Shown here piece by piece: positions 1 to 8,102 of a stretch of 64,000 bases of DNA. How positions within the stretch are numbered: position 1 is the stretch's first letter; every line of letters begins with the position of its first letter. The stretch comes from UBA8337 sp965221415. GTDB taxonomy: Bacteria; Pseudomonadota; Alphaproteobacteria; RS24. The DNA is taken from contig OZ244887.1 in assembly GCA_965221415.1 (NCBI GenBank), positions 558,001 to 622,000 on the forward strand, read 5' to 3'. The notes beneath the pieces were generated by a model. That model was not told the origin of the DNA, made no database searches, and worked only from the letters and a program-made list of their open reading frames with translations. Made by a program: the position numbers and the translations under genes.

Positions 1-2
1 GG

Positions 3-542
3 TTAGAAGATGCGGGCGTTGTGCTGGGGTCGAAAGGCGAGGTCGTGGTGGATGCGCGGTCGAAAACCAATATTGATAGCATTTACGCGGTCGGCGATGT
101 CACTGAGAGGGCGCAGCTGACGCCAGTGGCCATTCGTGAGGGCGCAGCTTTCGCGGAGACTGTGTTTAACGATAATCCGCAAGAAGTTGACCATACGCTG
201 ATACCGACGGCGGTATTTTCGCAGCCGCCGATTGGCACGGTTGGTATGGGCGAAGAAGAAGCGATGCAAGCGGGTCATGATATTGATGTGTATGCGTCGG
301 CTTTTCGCCCGATGAAGCACACTTTGTCGGGCAGTGATGAAGAAACGCTGATGAAGCTGATTGTCGATAAGGCGAGCGATAAGGTGTTGGGCTTGCATAT
401 TGTCGGGCCCGATAGCGGCGAGATGATACAGGCTTTTGGTATCGCGATTTCGATGGGCGCGACCAAAGCGCAGTTTGATGCGACGATGGCGGTGCATCCC
501 ACGGCGGCTGAGGAGATGGTGACGTTTAAACTTCCCCGTTAA
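3..542 (+). CDS. gor: glutathione-disulfide reductase, C-terminal part (5' truncated by window edge)
   Basis: The reading frame is open from base 3, so the gene begins before the window; 179 C-terminal residues remain. They include the FAD-contacting YAVGDVT stretch and the complete dimerisation domain, which ends in HPTAAEE, the His-Glu pair that acts as catalytic base in the pyridine nucleotide disulfide oxidoreductases. HPTxxEE followed by a short tail fits glutathione reductase better than dihydrolipoamide dehydrogenase. The redox-active cysteine pair would lie upstream and cannot be checked. The family keeps glutathione reduced in the cytoplasm with NADPH. The stop codon overlaps the stop codon of the convergent aroG by 4 bases. 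Confidence 0.85.
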   Translation, partial: LEDAGVVLGSKGEVVVDARSKTNIDSIYAVGDVTERAQLTPVAIREGAAFAETVFNDNPQEVDHTLIPTAVFSQPPIGTVGMGEEEAMQAGHDIDVYASAFRPMKHTLSGSDEETLMKLIVDKASDKVLGLHIVGPDSGEMIQAFGIAISMGATKAQFDATMAVHPTAAEEMVTFKLPR

Positions 543-1879
543 CGCGTGCCCTCGGCGATTAAAAACGCCAATTCGAGTGCTTGACTGCCGTTGAGGCGTG
601 GGTCGCAATGGGTATGATAGCGGCTTGATAGGTCTTCTTCCGATATTTTTTGCGCCCCGCCGAGACATTCGGTGACGTTCTGGCCGGTCATTTCAAAATG
701 AATACCGCCCGCATGCGTGCCTTCTGCTTTATGCACGGCCATGAAGTTTTGCACTTCGGCGAGAATAAAGTCGACGGGGCGGGTTTTGTAGCCGTTTGAC
801 GCTTTGATGGTATTGCCGTGCATCGGGTCGCATGACCACACGACTTTACGGCCTTCGCTTTGCACTTTGCGAATGAGTTGCGGCAGATGCTTTTCAACAT
901 TTTCATGGCCGAAGCGAGCGATAAGCGTGATGCGGCCAGCCTCGTTTTCTGGATTTAGCTTATCGAGCAGCATTATCAGCTCGTCGGCTTCTAGCGAGGG
1001 GCCGCATTTCAGGCCAAGCGGATTTTGCACGCCAGAAAGAAACTCGACATGCGCGCCGTCTGGTTGGCGTGTGCGGTCGCCCACCCACAGCATATGGGCG
1101 GAGGTGTCGTAATATGTATCGCTCGTGCTATCGAGGCGGGTCATGGCTTGCTCATAGCCAAGCAGCAAAGCTTCATGGCTGGTGTAAAAATCAACCATCC
1201 CCATTTGCGGTGCCGACAGAGCGTTCACCCCGCAGGCGGCCATGAAAGTCATGGCTTCATCGATTTGGCCAGCGAGTTCTTCATAGCGCGCGCCTTGGGG
1301 GCTATCGGCAACGAAGTCTTGGTTCCAGCGATGCACTTCATTGAGGTCGGCGTAGCCGCCTTTGGCGAAAGCGCGCAGCAGGTTGAGCGTTGAGGCCGCC
1401 TGACGATAGGCCGCGATTTGGCGTTCGGGGTCGGGGACGCGGGCGGCGGCGGTGAAATCCATGCCGTTGATGATGTCGCCGCGATAGCTTGGCAATTCGA
1501 CGCCATCGACGGTTTCTGTGTCGGCGGAGCGTGGTTTGGCGAATTGTCCCGCCATGCGCCCGACTTTGATGACCGGCATTTTACTGCCATAGGTCAGCAC
1601 GACCGACATTTGCAGCAGCACGCGGAAGGTATCGCGGATGTTGTCGGCGTGGTGTTCGGCGAAGCTTTCGGCGCAATCGCCGCCTTGCAATAAGAAGGCG
1701 CGGCCTTCGCAGACTTCGCTGAGATGGGCTTTCAGATTGCGCACTTCGCCCGCAAACACCAAAGGCGGATAGCTTGCGAGGCGCTCTTCTACGCGGGTTA
1801 GCGTGGCGGCGTCATCATAAGCGGGCACTTGCTTGATTGGAAAATCGCGCCAGCTTTGCGGTGTCCAAGTCGAACTCAT
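539..1879 (-). CDS. aroG: class II 3-deoxy-7-phosphoheptulonate (DAHP) synthase
   Basis: The 446-residue product matches plant/mycobacterial-type (class II) DAHP synthase along its full length. This enzyme condenses phosphoenolpyruvate and erythrose 4-phosphate in the first step of the shikimate pathway. Visible class II hallmarks are the LLQGGDCAESF stretch near residue 64 (metal-binding Cys), the VVWSCDPMHGNT motif and the GGIHFEMTGQNVTEC stretch near the C-terminus. ATG is preceded by GAGGAA. The gene is read divergently from nadE and ends tail-to-tail with gor on a shared TTAA. The symbol follows mycobacterial usage. Confidence 0.95.
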   Translation of the reverse strand: MSSTWTPQSWRDFPIKQVPAYDDAATLTRVEERLASYPPLVFAGEVRNLKAHLSEVCEGRAFLLQGGDCAESFAEHHADNIRDTFRVLLQMSVVLTYGSKMPVIKVGRMAGQFAKPRSADTETVDGVELPSYRGDIINGMDFTAAARVPDPERQIAAYRQAASTLNLLRAFAKGGYADLNEVHRWNQDFVADSPQGARYEELAGQIDEAMTFMAACGVNALSAPQMGMVDFYTSHEALLLGYEQAMTRLDSTSDTYYDTSAHMLWVGDRTRQPDGAHVEFLSGVQNPLGLKCGPSLEADELIMLLDKLNPENEAGRITLIARFGHENVEKHLPQLIRKVQSEGRKVVWSCDPMHGNTIKASNGYKTRPVDFILAEVQNFMAVHKAEGTHAGGIHFEMTGQNVTECLGGAQKISEEDLSSRYHTHCDPRLNGSQALELAFLIAEGTR

Positions 1880-1889
1880 ATTTTTTCCT

Positions 1890-1910
1890 CTATATCTGTG
1901 CCTGATATAG
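1890..1910 (-). promoter_or_regulatory. inverted repeat in the aroG 5' region
   Basis: CTATATC and GATATAG form a perfect 7-base inverted repeat with a 7-base spacer, 10 bases upstream of the aroG start codon and next to its Shine-Dalgarno sequence. It could be an operator or a small hairpin limiting ribosome access. No known regulator is recognised, and chance is not excluded. Confidence 0.3.
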
Positions 1911-1994
1911 GGATTTTAGGCTCAAAAATAAAGCATTACTTACGCTGTCTGGTGATATTCATTTTTGGGTGGTTTTGCGGCGCGATAGAGATGC

Positions 1995-2023
1995 TTGTTC
2001 GAAATGCCCCCACGCGCTACATA
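1995..2023 (+). promoter_or_regulatory. candidate promoter for nadE (possibly leaderless transcript)
   Basis: TTGTTC, 17 bases, then TACATA. A transcript starting about 7 bases after the -10 would begin at or beside the nadE ATG at 2030, which agrees with the absence of a Shine-Dalgarno sequence there. Only a partial consensus match. Confidence 0.3.
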
Positions 2024-2029
2024 AGCGTC

Positions 2030-3700
2030 ATGGAAAATGATGAAACATCCTTGAAGATTGCGGTTGCGCAGCTTAATCCGACGGTCGGTGCGGTGGCGGC
2101 GAATGCCGATTTACTGCGCGCGGCGCGTCGTGATGCATCTGGTGCTGATATTGTGATGGCGGGCGAGTTGTTTTTGTCGGGATATCCGCCGGAAGATTTA
2201 GTGCTGAAGCCGTCCTTTTTGGCGCATGTGCAAGCCGAGGCAGACCGCCTTGTTGCTGAGACAGCAGATGGCGGTGCGGGTTTGGTGTTTGGGTTGCCGA
2301 TGGTTGAAAATGGCGCGCTTTATAATAGCGTCATCGTGGCTGATGGCGGTCAAGCGATGGTGCGCCACAAGCATCATTTGCCGAATTATGCGGTGTTTGA
2401 CGAGAAGCGTCTGTTTATGGCGGGGGCTTTGCCGCAGCCTGTCGAGTTGCGCGGTGTGCGATTTGGCGTGCCGATTTGCGAAGATATCTGGTTTGCCGAT
2501 GTGTGCGCGCATTTGAAAGCGCAGGGAGCAGAAGCCTTATTGTCGCCGAATGGGTCGCCTTTTGAGCGTGGCAAACATGCCCGTCGCCTTGAACATGCCT
2601 GCGCGCGTGCCAAAGAAACGGGTCTGCCTTTGGTTTATGTCAATCAATATGGCGGGCAGGACGAATTGGTTTTCGATGGCGCGAGTTTTGCGGTCAATGG
2701 CGATGGCGCGGTGGCGGTGCAATGTGCTTCTTGGGGGGCTGATACGCAAGATATCTCGCTGTCACAAAGCGCGGATGGATGGCACGTCGCGGCGCAGAAA
2801 TCCGCGACAATAGATGACGAGTTAGGCGATATTTACGCGGCGGCGGTTTTGGGATTGCGCGATTATGTCGAGAAAAACCGCTTTCCCTCTGTGCTGCTTG
2901 GCCTATCGGGGGGTATTGATAGCGCGATTTGCGCCGCGATGGCGGTCGATGCGCTGGGGGCAGAACGTGTTCACTGCATCATGCTACCGTCGCGCTATAC
3001 CAGTCAGGAAAGCCTCGATGATGCCGCCGCGTGCGCTGCCAATCTCGGCATCAAGCTAGACGACGTGCCGATAGCCAATTCGGTCGCTGCGATTGAGGAC
3101 GCTTTGGCCGATTTATTCAAAGGCACAAAAGCCGACCTGACAGAAGAAAACATCCAGTCGCGGCTGCGAGGGACGTTGCTGATGGCTGTGTCGAATAAAT
3201 TTGGCTCGATGGTCGTTACTACGGGCAATAAATCGGAAGTCTCGGTGGGGTATGCGACATTATATGGCGATATGAATGGCGGCTATAATCCGATTAAGGA
3301 TATTTACAAAACCGAAGTGTTTGCGCTGGCACGGTGGCGCAATGCGAATGTGCCGATTGGCGGGCTTGGGAAAGCGGGCGAGATTATCCCTGCGCGTATT
3401 ATTGACAAGCCGCCGAGTGCCGAGCTGCGCCCCGACCAAAAGGATGAAGACAGCCTGCCGCCTTACGACCAGCTTGATGATATTTTGTTTGCCTTGGTGG
3501 AGGATGAATGCAGCGTCGATGAGGTGATGGCGCGAGGGCATAGCAGCGAGACGGTAAAGCGTATTGAACATTTGCTCTATGTGTCTGAATATAAACGCCG
3601 CCAAGCCGCCCCGGGCGCGAAAATCGGCAATCGCAATTTTGGCCGCGACCGCCGCTATCCGATAACCAATGGCTTCCGCGATGAAAGTAGAAACGCATGA
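2030..3700 (+). CDS. nadE: glutamine-dependent NAD+ synthetase
   Basis: A 556-residue two-domain enzyme that amidates nicotinic acid adenine dinucleotide to NAD+ using ATP and glutamine. The N-terminal nitrilase-fold glutaminase domain (about 1-260) shows the Glu of GELFLSGYPPEDL and the Cys of VPICEDIWF. The C-terminal ATP-pyrophosphatase domain has the P-loop LSGGIDSA and the GNKSEVSVGY segment. The frame stays open upstream to 1829, but that region overlaps aroG and the family usually begins just before the KIAVAQLNP strand, so ATG at 2030 is preferred; ATG at 1991 is an alternative. The stop overlaps the gltX start as ATGA, implying translational coupling. Confidence 0.93.
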   Translation: MENDETSLKIAVAQLNPTVGAVAANADLLRAARRDASGADIVMAGELFLSGYPPEDLVLKPSFLAHVQAEADRLVAETADGGAGLVFGLPMVENGALYNSVIVADGGQAMVRHKHHLPNYAVFDEKRLFMAGALPQPVELRGVRFGVPICEDIWFADVCAHLKAQGAEALLSPNGSPFERGKHARRLEHACARAKETGLPLVYVNQYGGQDELVFDGASFAVNGDGAVAVQCASWGADTQDISLSQSADGWHVAAQKSATIDDELGDIYAAAVLGLRDYVEKNRFPSVLLGLSGGIDSAICAAMAVDALGAERVHCIMLPSRYTSQESLDDAAACAANLGIKLDDVPIANSVAAIEDALADLFKGTKADLTEENIQSRLRGTLLMAVSNKFGSMVVTTGNKSEVSVGYATLYGDMNGGYNPIKDIYKTEVFALARWRNANVPIGGLGKAGEIIPARIIDKPPSAELRPDQKDEDSLPPYDQLDDILFALVEDECSVDEVMARGHSSETVKRIEHLLYVSEYKRRQAAPGAKIGNRNFGRDRRYPITNGFRDESRNA

Positions 3701-5043
3701 CTGTTCGCACTCGTTTTGCTCCTAGCCCAACAGGGTTTTTGCATGTCGGTAATGCGCGTGCGGCTTTGTTTTGCTATTTGTTTGCCAAGGCGCAAGATGG
3801 CAAATTTGTGCTGCGCATGGATGACACCGATAGCGCGCGCTCAACGCCAGAGTTTGCCGACGCGATTCACGCCGACCTTGCATGGTTGGGGTTAGAACCT
3901 GATGAAACGAAGACACAATCGGAACGTTTTGCGCGTTATGAGGAGGTTTTTTCAAAACTTAAAGAACAAGGTCTCATCTATGCGTGTTACGAAACACCCG
4001 ATGAACTTGAGCGCAAACGAAAGCGTCAGTTAGCGCGAGGTCTGCCGCCTGTCTACGACCGTGCCGCCCTTGAGCTAACCGATGAGCAAATCGCGGCGCA
4101 TCAAGCCGAAGGGCGCGACCCGCATTGGCGCTTTAAGCTGTCGGGCGACACAGTCAGTTGGCCAGATATGGTGCGGGGTGAGCAGAAAATTGAAACCGCG
4201 AGCCTGTCTGACCCCGTCATCCGTCGGGGCGATGGCACATGGCTCTATACTTTGCCGAGCGTTATTGATGATTTAGATATGAATATCACCCATGTTATTC
4301 GCGGCGAAGACCATGTCACCAATACGGCGGCGCAAATCGAGCTGATTGCCGCACTGGATGGAACAGCACCGATATTCGCGCATTTTTCGCTGATGCTCGC
4401 CGCCGATGGGAGTGCCTTGTCAAAGCGGCTTGACTCGCTTTCGTTGCAAGATTTACGCGCCCAAGGTTTTGAGGCAATGAGCTTGAATAGCCTGATTGCA
4501 CGCCTTGGCACGCCCGACCCTGTCGAGCCAGTGCAGGCGCTATCGACGCTGATAGATGGGTTTGATTTGTCACGATTGGGGCGTGCGCCTGCGCGCTTTG
4601 ACCCAGAGGATGTGGCGCGTCTGAACGCACGGATTTTGCACGATATGTCGTATGAGATGGCGAAGCCAAGATTGGCTGATATGGATGCCGCATTTTGGGA
4701 TGGCATTAAAGGTAATCTTAATGTGTTCGCTGATGTGGACGATATTTTGCGTCTCATCAATGGGCCTGTGTCGCCGATTATCGAAGCGGATGATGCCGAC
4801 TATATCGCGCAAGCACGCGAGGCTTTGCCTGATGCTCCGCTTGGCGCAGATAGTTGGTCGCAATGGACGGGGGCGTTGAAAGAGGCGACGGGACGCAAAG
4901 GGCGAGGGCTTTTCATGCCGTTGCGGCAAGCGTTGACGGGGCAGACCCAAGGGCCTGAAATGCAACATTTATTGCCGTTAATAGGCTATGATGAAGCGGT
5001 AGCTCGATTGCAGGATAAGAAAGAGGGTTCCAGTGGCGCGTGA
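3697..5043 (+). CDS. gltX: glutamate--tRNA ligase
   Basis: A 448-residue class I aminoacyl-tRNA synthetase that loads glutamate on tRNA. The HIGH-type signature is PSPTGFLHVGNAR near the N-terminus, and the KMSKS loop appears as ALSKR in the middle. Other family marks are CYETPDELE, PPVYDRAAL, DPVIRRGDGTWLYTLPSV and HVIRGEDHVTN. The length matches the shorter alphaproteobacterial GltX. Many alphaproteobacteria carry two GltX paralogues or a non-discriminating enzyme that also charges tRNA-Gln; which applies here is not visible. ATGA overlap with nadE; 11-base overlap with cimA. Confidence 0.95.
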   Translation: MTVRTRFAPSPTGFLHVGNARAALFCYLFAKAQDGKFVLRMDDTDSARSTPEFADAIHADLAWLGLEPDETKTQSERFARYEEVFSKLKEQGLIYACYETPDELERKRKRQLARGLPPVYDRAALELTDEQIAAHQAEGRDPHWRFKLSGDTVSWPDMVRGEQKIETASLSDPVIRRGDGTWLYTLPSVIDDLDMNITHVIRGEDHVTNTAAQIELIAALDGTAPIFAHFSLMLAADGSALSKRLDSLSLQDLRAQGFEAMSLNSLIARLGTPDPVEPVQALSTLIDGFDLSRLGRAPARFDPEDVARLNARILHDMSYEMAKPRLADMDAAFWDGIKGNLNVFADVDDILRLINGPVSPIIEADDADYIAQAREALPDAPLGADSWSQWTGALKEATGRKGRGLFMPLRQALTGQTQGPEMQHLLPLIGYDEAVARLQDKKEGSSGA

Positions 5044-6628
5044 GCGACTTTATATTTTTGACACGACCATGCGCGATGGTCAGCAAACGGCGGGTGTTGA
5101 CTTTGCCGTGGCTGATAAACTCAAGCTGGCCAATGCGCTCGATGCTTTGGGCGTTGATTACGTCGAGGGCGGTTACCCCGGGGCGAATCCCACGGACACG
5201 CAATTTTTCAATCAATTAGGCAGCTTGCCCAACGCGCAATTAACGGCGTTTGGCATGACCAAGCGGGCGGGTCGCAGTGCGGATAATGATCCGGGCTTTA
5301 TGGAAGTTGTCACCGCGCCCTCTGTAGCGACCTGTCTGGTTGCCAAAAGTTGGGATTATCATGTTGATGTGGCTCTGGGGATTTCGCCAGATGAAAATAT
5401 CGACAGCATCACCGATAGCATTGCGACGGTTCTTGCCCATGACAAGGAAGCGATGATTGATTGCGAGCATTTTTTCGATGGCTATAAAGCCAATCGCGAC
5501 TATGCGCTGGCCTGTGCGAAGGCGGCGGCTGATGCGGGTGCGCGCTGGGTGGTGCTGTGCGATACGAATGGCGGCAGCCTGCCCGAGGAAGTATCTGAAA
5601 TTGTCGCCGATGTGGTGAGCCATATTTCGGGCGACCGCCTCGGCATCCATACGCATAATGATACTGAAAATGCGGTGGCCAATACATTGGCGGCCATCAA
5701 TGCGGGGGTGCGGCAAGTGCAAGGCACGATTAATGGCCTCGGCGAGCGTTGCGGCAATGCGAATCTCGTATCGCTTATCCCGACTTTGCTACTAAAGCCG
5801 AGCTATGCGGATAGGTTTGAAACGGGCATTACGCTTGAAAACCTCCCGCAGTTGAAAACAGTGTCGCTTTTGCTCGATGATATTCTCAACCGCACGCCCA
5901 ATCGCCATGCGCCTTATGTGGGGGCGGCGGCGTTTGCTCATAAGGGCGGTATTCATGCGTCTGCGGTGATGAAAGACCCCGCGACATATGAGCATGTGCC
6001 GCCTGAAAGCGTCGGCAATAGTCGCACTATTCTGGTGTCCGACCAAGCGGGCAAGAGCAATGTGCTTGACCGCCTTGAGACCGCAAATATCGAGGTTGAT
6101 GCGAAAGAACCCGCGATTGACCGTATTCTGCGCGAGGTCAAAGAAAAAGAGTTGGATGGCTATAGCTATGATGGCGTTGGCGCGTCGTTTGAATTGTTGG
6201 CTTTGCGTCAGCTTGGCCGCTTGCCAGATTATTTCGATGTCGAAGGCTATGCGGTGAACATCACCAATGATGGCCACGGCAAGACGGTGTCGGAGGCCAG
6301 CGTATCGCTCATCATTGATGGCGAGGTGGTGCAAGGCAAGGGCGAAGGAAATGGCCCGATAAATGCGCTCGATATGGCGTTGCGGGCGGATTTGAAACGC
6401 TATGCCAGTGTGATTAAATCAATGCGGCTGGTTGATTTTAAAGTGCGGATTTTGAACACTGGCACGGAGGCTGTCACCCGCGTCACGATTGAAAGCGTCG
6501 ATGATGCTGGCGATAGCTGGCGCACGATTGGCGTTAATGCCAATATCGTCACGGCTTCTTTTGAAGCACTAAAAGACGCGGTGGTGTATAAGCTGTTTAA
6601 GGACGGCGTGTCGGCTAACCCTAACTAA
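5033..6628 (+). CDS. cimA: (R)-citramalate synthase
   Basis: A 531-residue member of the LeuA/homocitrate synthase family. The N-terminal HMGL-like TIM barrel opens with FDTTMRDGQQTAGVDF, contains the metal-binding HTHND motif and GTINGLGERCGNANL, and is followed by a C-terminal LeuA-type regulatory/dimer domain. Citramalate synthase condenses pyruvate with acetyl-CoA and so feeds isoleucine synthesis without threonine. The N-terminus and length fit CimA rather than 2-isopropylmalate synthase. The GTG start overlaps the end of gltX and follows AGAGGG. Isoleucine feedback through the C-terminal domain is likely from family knowledge. Confidence 0.93.
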   Translation: MARERLYIFDTTMRDGQQTAGVDFAVADKLKLANALDALGVDYVEGGYPGANPTDTQFFNQLGSLPNAQLTAFGMTKRAGRSADNDPGFMEVVTAPSVATCLVAKSWDYHVDVALGISPDENIDSITDSIATVLAHDKEAMIDCEHFFDGYKANRDYALACAKAAADAGARWVVLCDTNGGSLPEEVSEIVADVVSHISGDRLGIHTHNDTENAVANTLAAINAGVRQVQGTINGLGERCGNANLVSLIPTLLLKPSYADRFETGITLENLPQLKTVSLLLDDILNRTPNRHAPYVGAAAFAHKGGIHASAVMKDPATYEHVPPESVGNSRTILVSDQAGKSNVLDRLETANIEVDAKEPAIDRILREVKEKELDGYSYDGVGASFELLALRQLGRLPDYFDVEGYAVNITNDGHGKTVSEASVSLIIDGEVVQGKGEGNGPINALDMALRADLKRYASVIKSMRLVDFKVRILNTGTEAVTRVTIESVDDAGDSWRTIGVNANIVTASFEALKDAVVYKLFKDGVSANPN

Positions 6629-6644
6629 GGATAGAGAGTTTATT

Positions 6645-7337
6645 ATGCGTGTATTACAATCAATATTATTTCCCATTCATTCTGAGGGCGTTCGCTTTAT
6701 CGCGATTTTTGCCATTGTTTCTTTTTTGCTGTTTTTCCTTTCGGATTTTCTGGGTTGGGTTGGGGTTATTTTAACGGCGTGGTGCGCGTGGTTTTTCCGC
6801 GACCCTGTTCGGATGACGCCGCAGCGCAAGGGTCTGGTTATCTCGCCGGCTGATGGCGTGGTCAATATGATTACCGAGGCCATCCCGCCTGCTGAATTGG
6901 GACTGGGCGATGAAGCATTGCCGCGCATTTCGGTTTTTATGAATGTGTTTAATTGCCACGTAAACCGCATGCCAGTGAGCGGCACGGTCACGAAATCGGT
7001 CTATCGCACGGGGCAGTTTTTGAGCGCCGACCTTGATAAGGCAAGCGATAAAAACGAGCGTCAATCTCTGCTTGTCGAGACGGAAGATGAAAAGCAGATT
7101 GTCGTTGTGCAGATTGCTGGCTTGGTGGCGCGACGGATTTTGTGCTTTGCGCATGAGGAGCAAGAAATGCACGCGGGCGAACGCTTCGGTCTCATCCGCT
7201 TTGGCAGCCGTTGCGATGTGTATTTACCCAAGGGGACAAATCCGTTGGTGGATATTGGTCAATCGGCGATTGCGGGCGAGACGGTGCTCGCCGATTTGAA
7301 ATCCAGAGAGAAACGGCGCACTGCGCTTGCGAGCTAG
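6645..7337 (+). CDS. psd: phosphatidylserine decarboxylase (short, PSD-A type)
   Basis: A 230-residue proenzyme that decarboxylates phosphatidylserine to phosphatidylethanolamine at the inner membrane. Two hydrophobic segments lie near residues 15-50. The self-cleavage site is seen in LIRFGSRCDVYLP, where the Gly-Ser bond is broken and the serine becomes the pyruvoyl group. The length is that of the short archaeal/alphaproteobacterial form, not the roughly 300-residue E. coli type. It precedes pssA by 3 bases, so consecutive steps of the same lipid pathway are joined. Confidence 0.96.
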   Translation: MRVLQSILFPIHSEGVRFIAIFAIVSFLLFFLSDFLGWVGVILTAWCAWFFRDPVRMTPQRKGLVISPADGVVNMITEAIPPAELGLGDEALPRISVFMNVFNCHVNRMPVSGTVTKSVYRTGQFLSADLDKASDKNERQSLLVETEDEKQIVVVQIAGLVARRILCFAHEEQEMHAGERFGLIRFGSRCDVYLPKGTNPLVDIGQSAIAGETVLADLKSREKRRTALAS

Positions 7338-7340
7338 CCG

Positions 7341-8102
7341 ATGACGCCCAACGAACCATCGTCTGGAAATCGCCGCTTTCCGGTTTATCGTATCATTCCG
7401 AATGCGGTGACGTTGCTGGCGCTTTGCCTTGGGCTAACGTCTTTTCGTTTTGGTCTGGCGGGTAATTTTGAGTTGGCGGTATTTTGCATCATATTGGCGG
7501 CGTTTCTGGATGCGCTTGATGGACGCTTGGCGCGTTTGTTGAAAGCGGAAAGTCGGCTTGGGGCGCAGTTGGACTCGCTTGCTGACTTTGTTAATTTTGG
7601 TATCGCGCCTGTGTTGCTGGTCTATCTTTGGACGTTTGAGTCGACGGGTCGCCTTGGGTGGGCGGTTATTCTGATTTATTCGATTTGTTGCGCGCTGCGT
7701 TTGGCGCGTTTCAATGTCGATATGGACGAGACCGACTTGCCGCCATGGCGCGCTAAGTTTTTCAATGGTGTGCCATCCCCTGCTGCGGGTGGTTTGGTTA
7801 TGCTGCCGATGTTTCTGCACTTTAGCGGGATTGCCGACATGTCTGGCTCGGCGATTTTCGTGCTGGCCAATACATTGCTCATTGGCATGTTGATGATTGC
7901 GAATTTCCCGACCTTTTCGAGCAAGGGTCTGTCGCCGACCATACGGCGCGATTCAGTGCTGCCGTTAATGTTGTTCATTGGCTTTGCGGCCGTGATGATG
8001 TTCACGTTTCCGTGGGTGACTCTGACCGTTATGGCGGCGTGTTATTATGTATCTCTGCCGTTTAGTTGGGTGAGTTATCGCCGCTATATGCGGGCTGCTT
8101 AA
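7341..8102 (+). CDS. pssA: CDP-diacylglycerol--serine O-phosphatidyltransferase
   Basis: A 253-residue polytopic membrane enzyme that makes phosphatidylserine, the substrate of the Psd encoded just upstream. The CDP-alcohol phosphatidyltransferase signature DALDGRLARLL then GAQLDSLADFVNFG supplies the conserved aspartates. About seven to eight hydrophobic segments follow. The length and sequence fit the membrane-integral type II synthase. The stop codon overlaps the stop of the convergent efflux permease by 4 bases (TTAA). Confidence 0.96.
   Translation: MTPNEPSSGNRRFPVYRIIPNAVTLLALCLGLTSFRFGLAGNFELAVFCIILAAFLDALDGRLARLLKAESRLGAQLDSLADFVNFGIAPVLLVYLWTFESTGRLGWAVILIYSICCALRLARFNVDMDETDLPPWRAKFFNGVPSPAAGGLVMLPMFLHFSGIADMSGSAIFVLANTLLIGMLMIANFPTFSSKGLSPTIRRDSVLPLMLFIGFAAVMMFTFPWVTLTVMAACYYVSLPFSWVSYRRYMRAA

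Noticed and set aside
1829..2029. Longer nadE starting at 1829
   Set aside because: It overlaps the start of aroG, adds residues unlike any NAD synthetase, and ends in family-typical sequence only from 2030.
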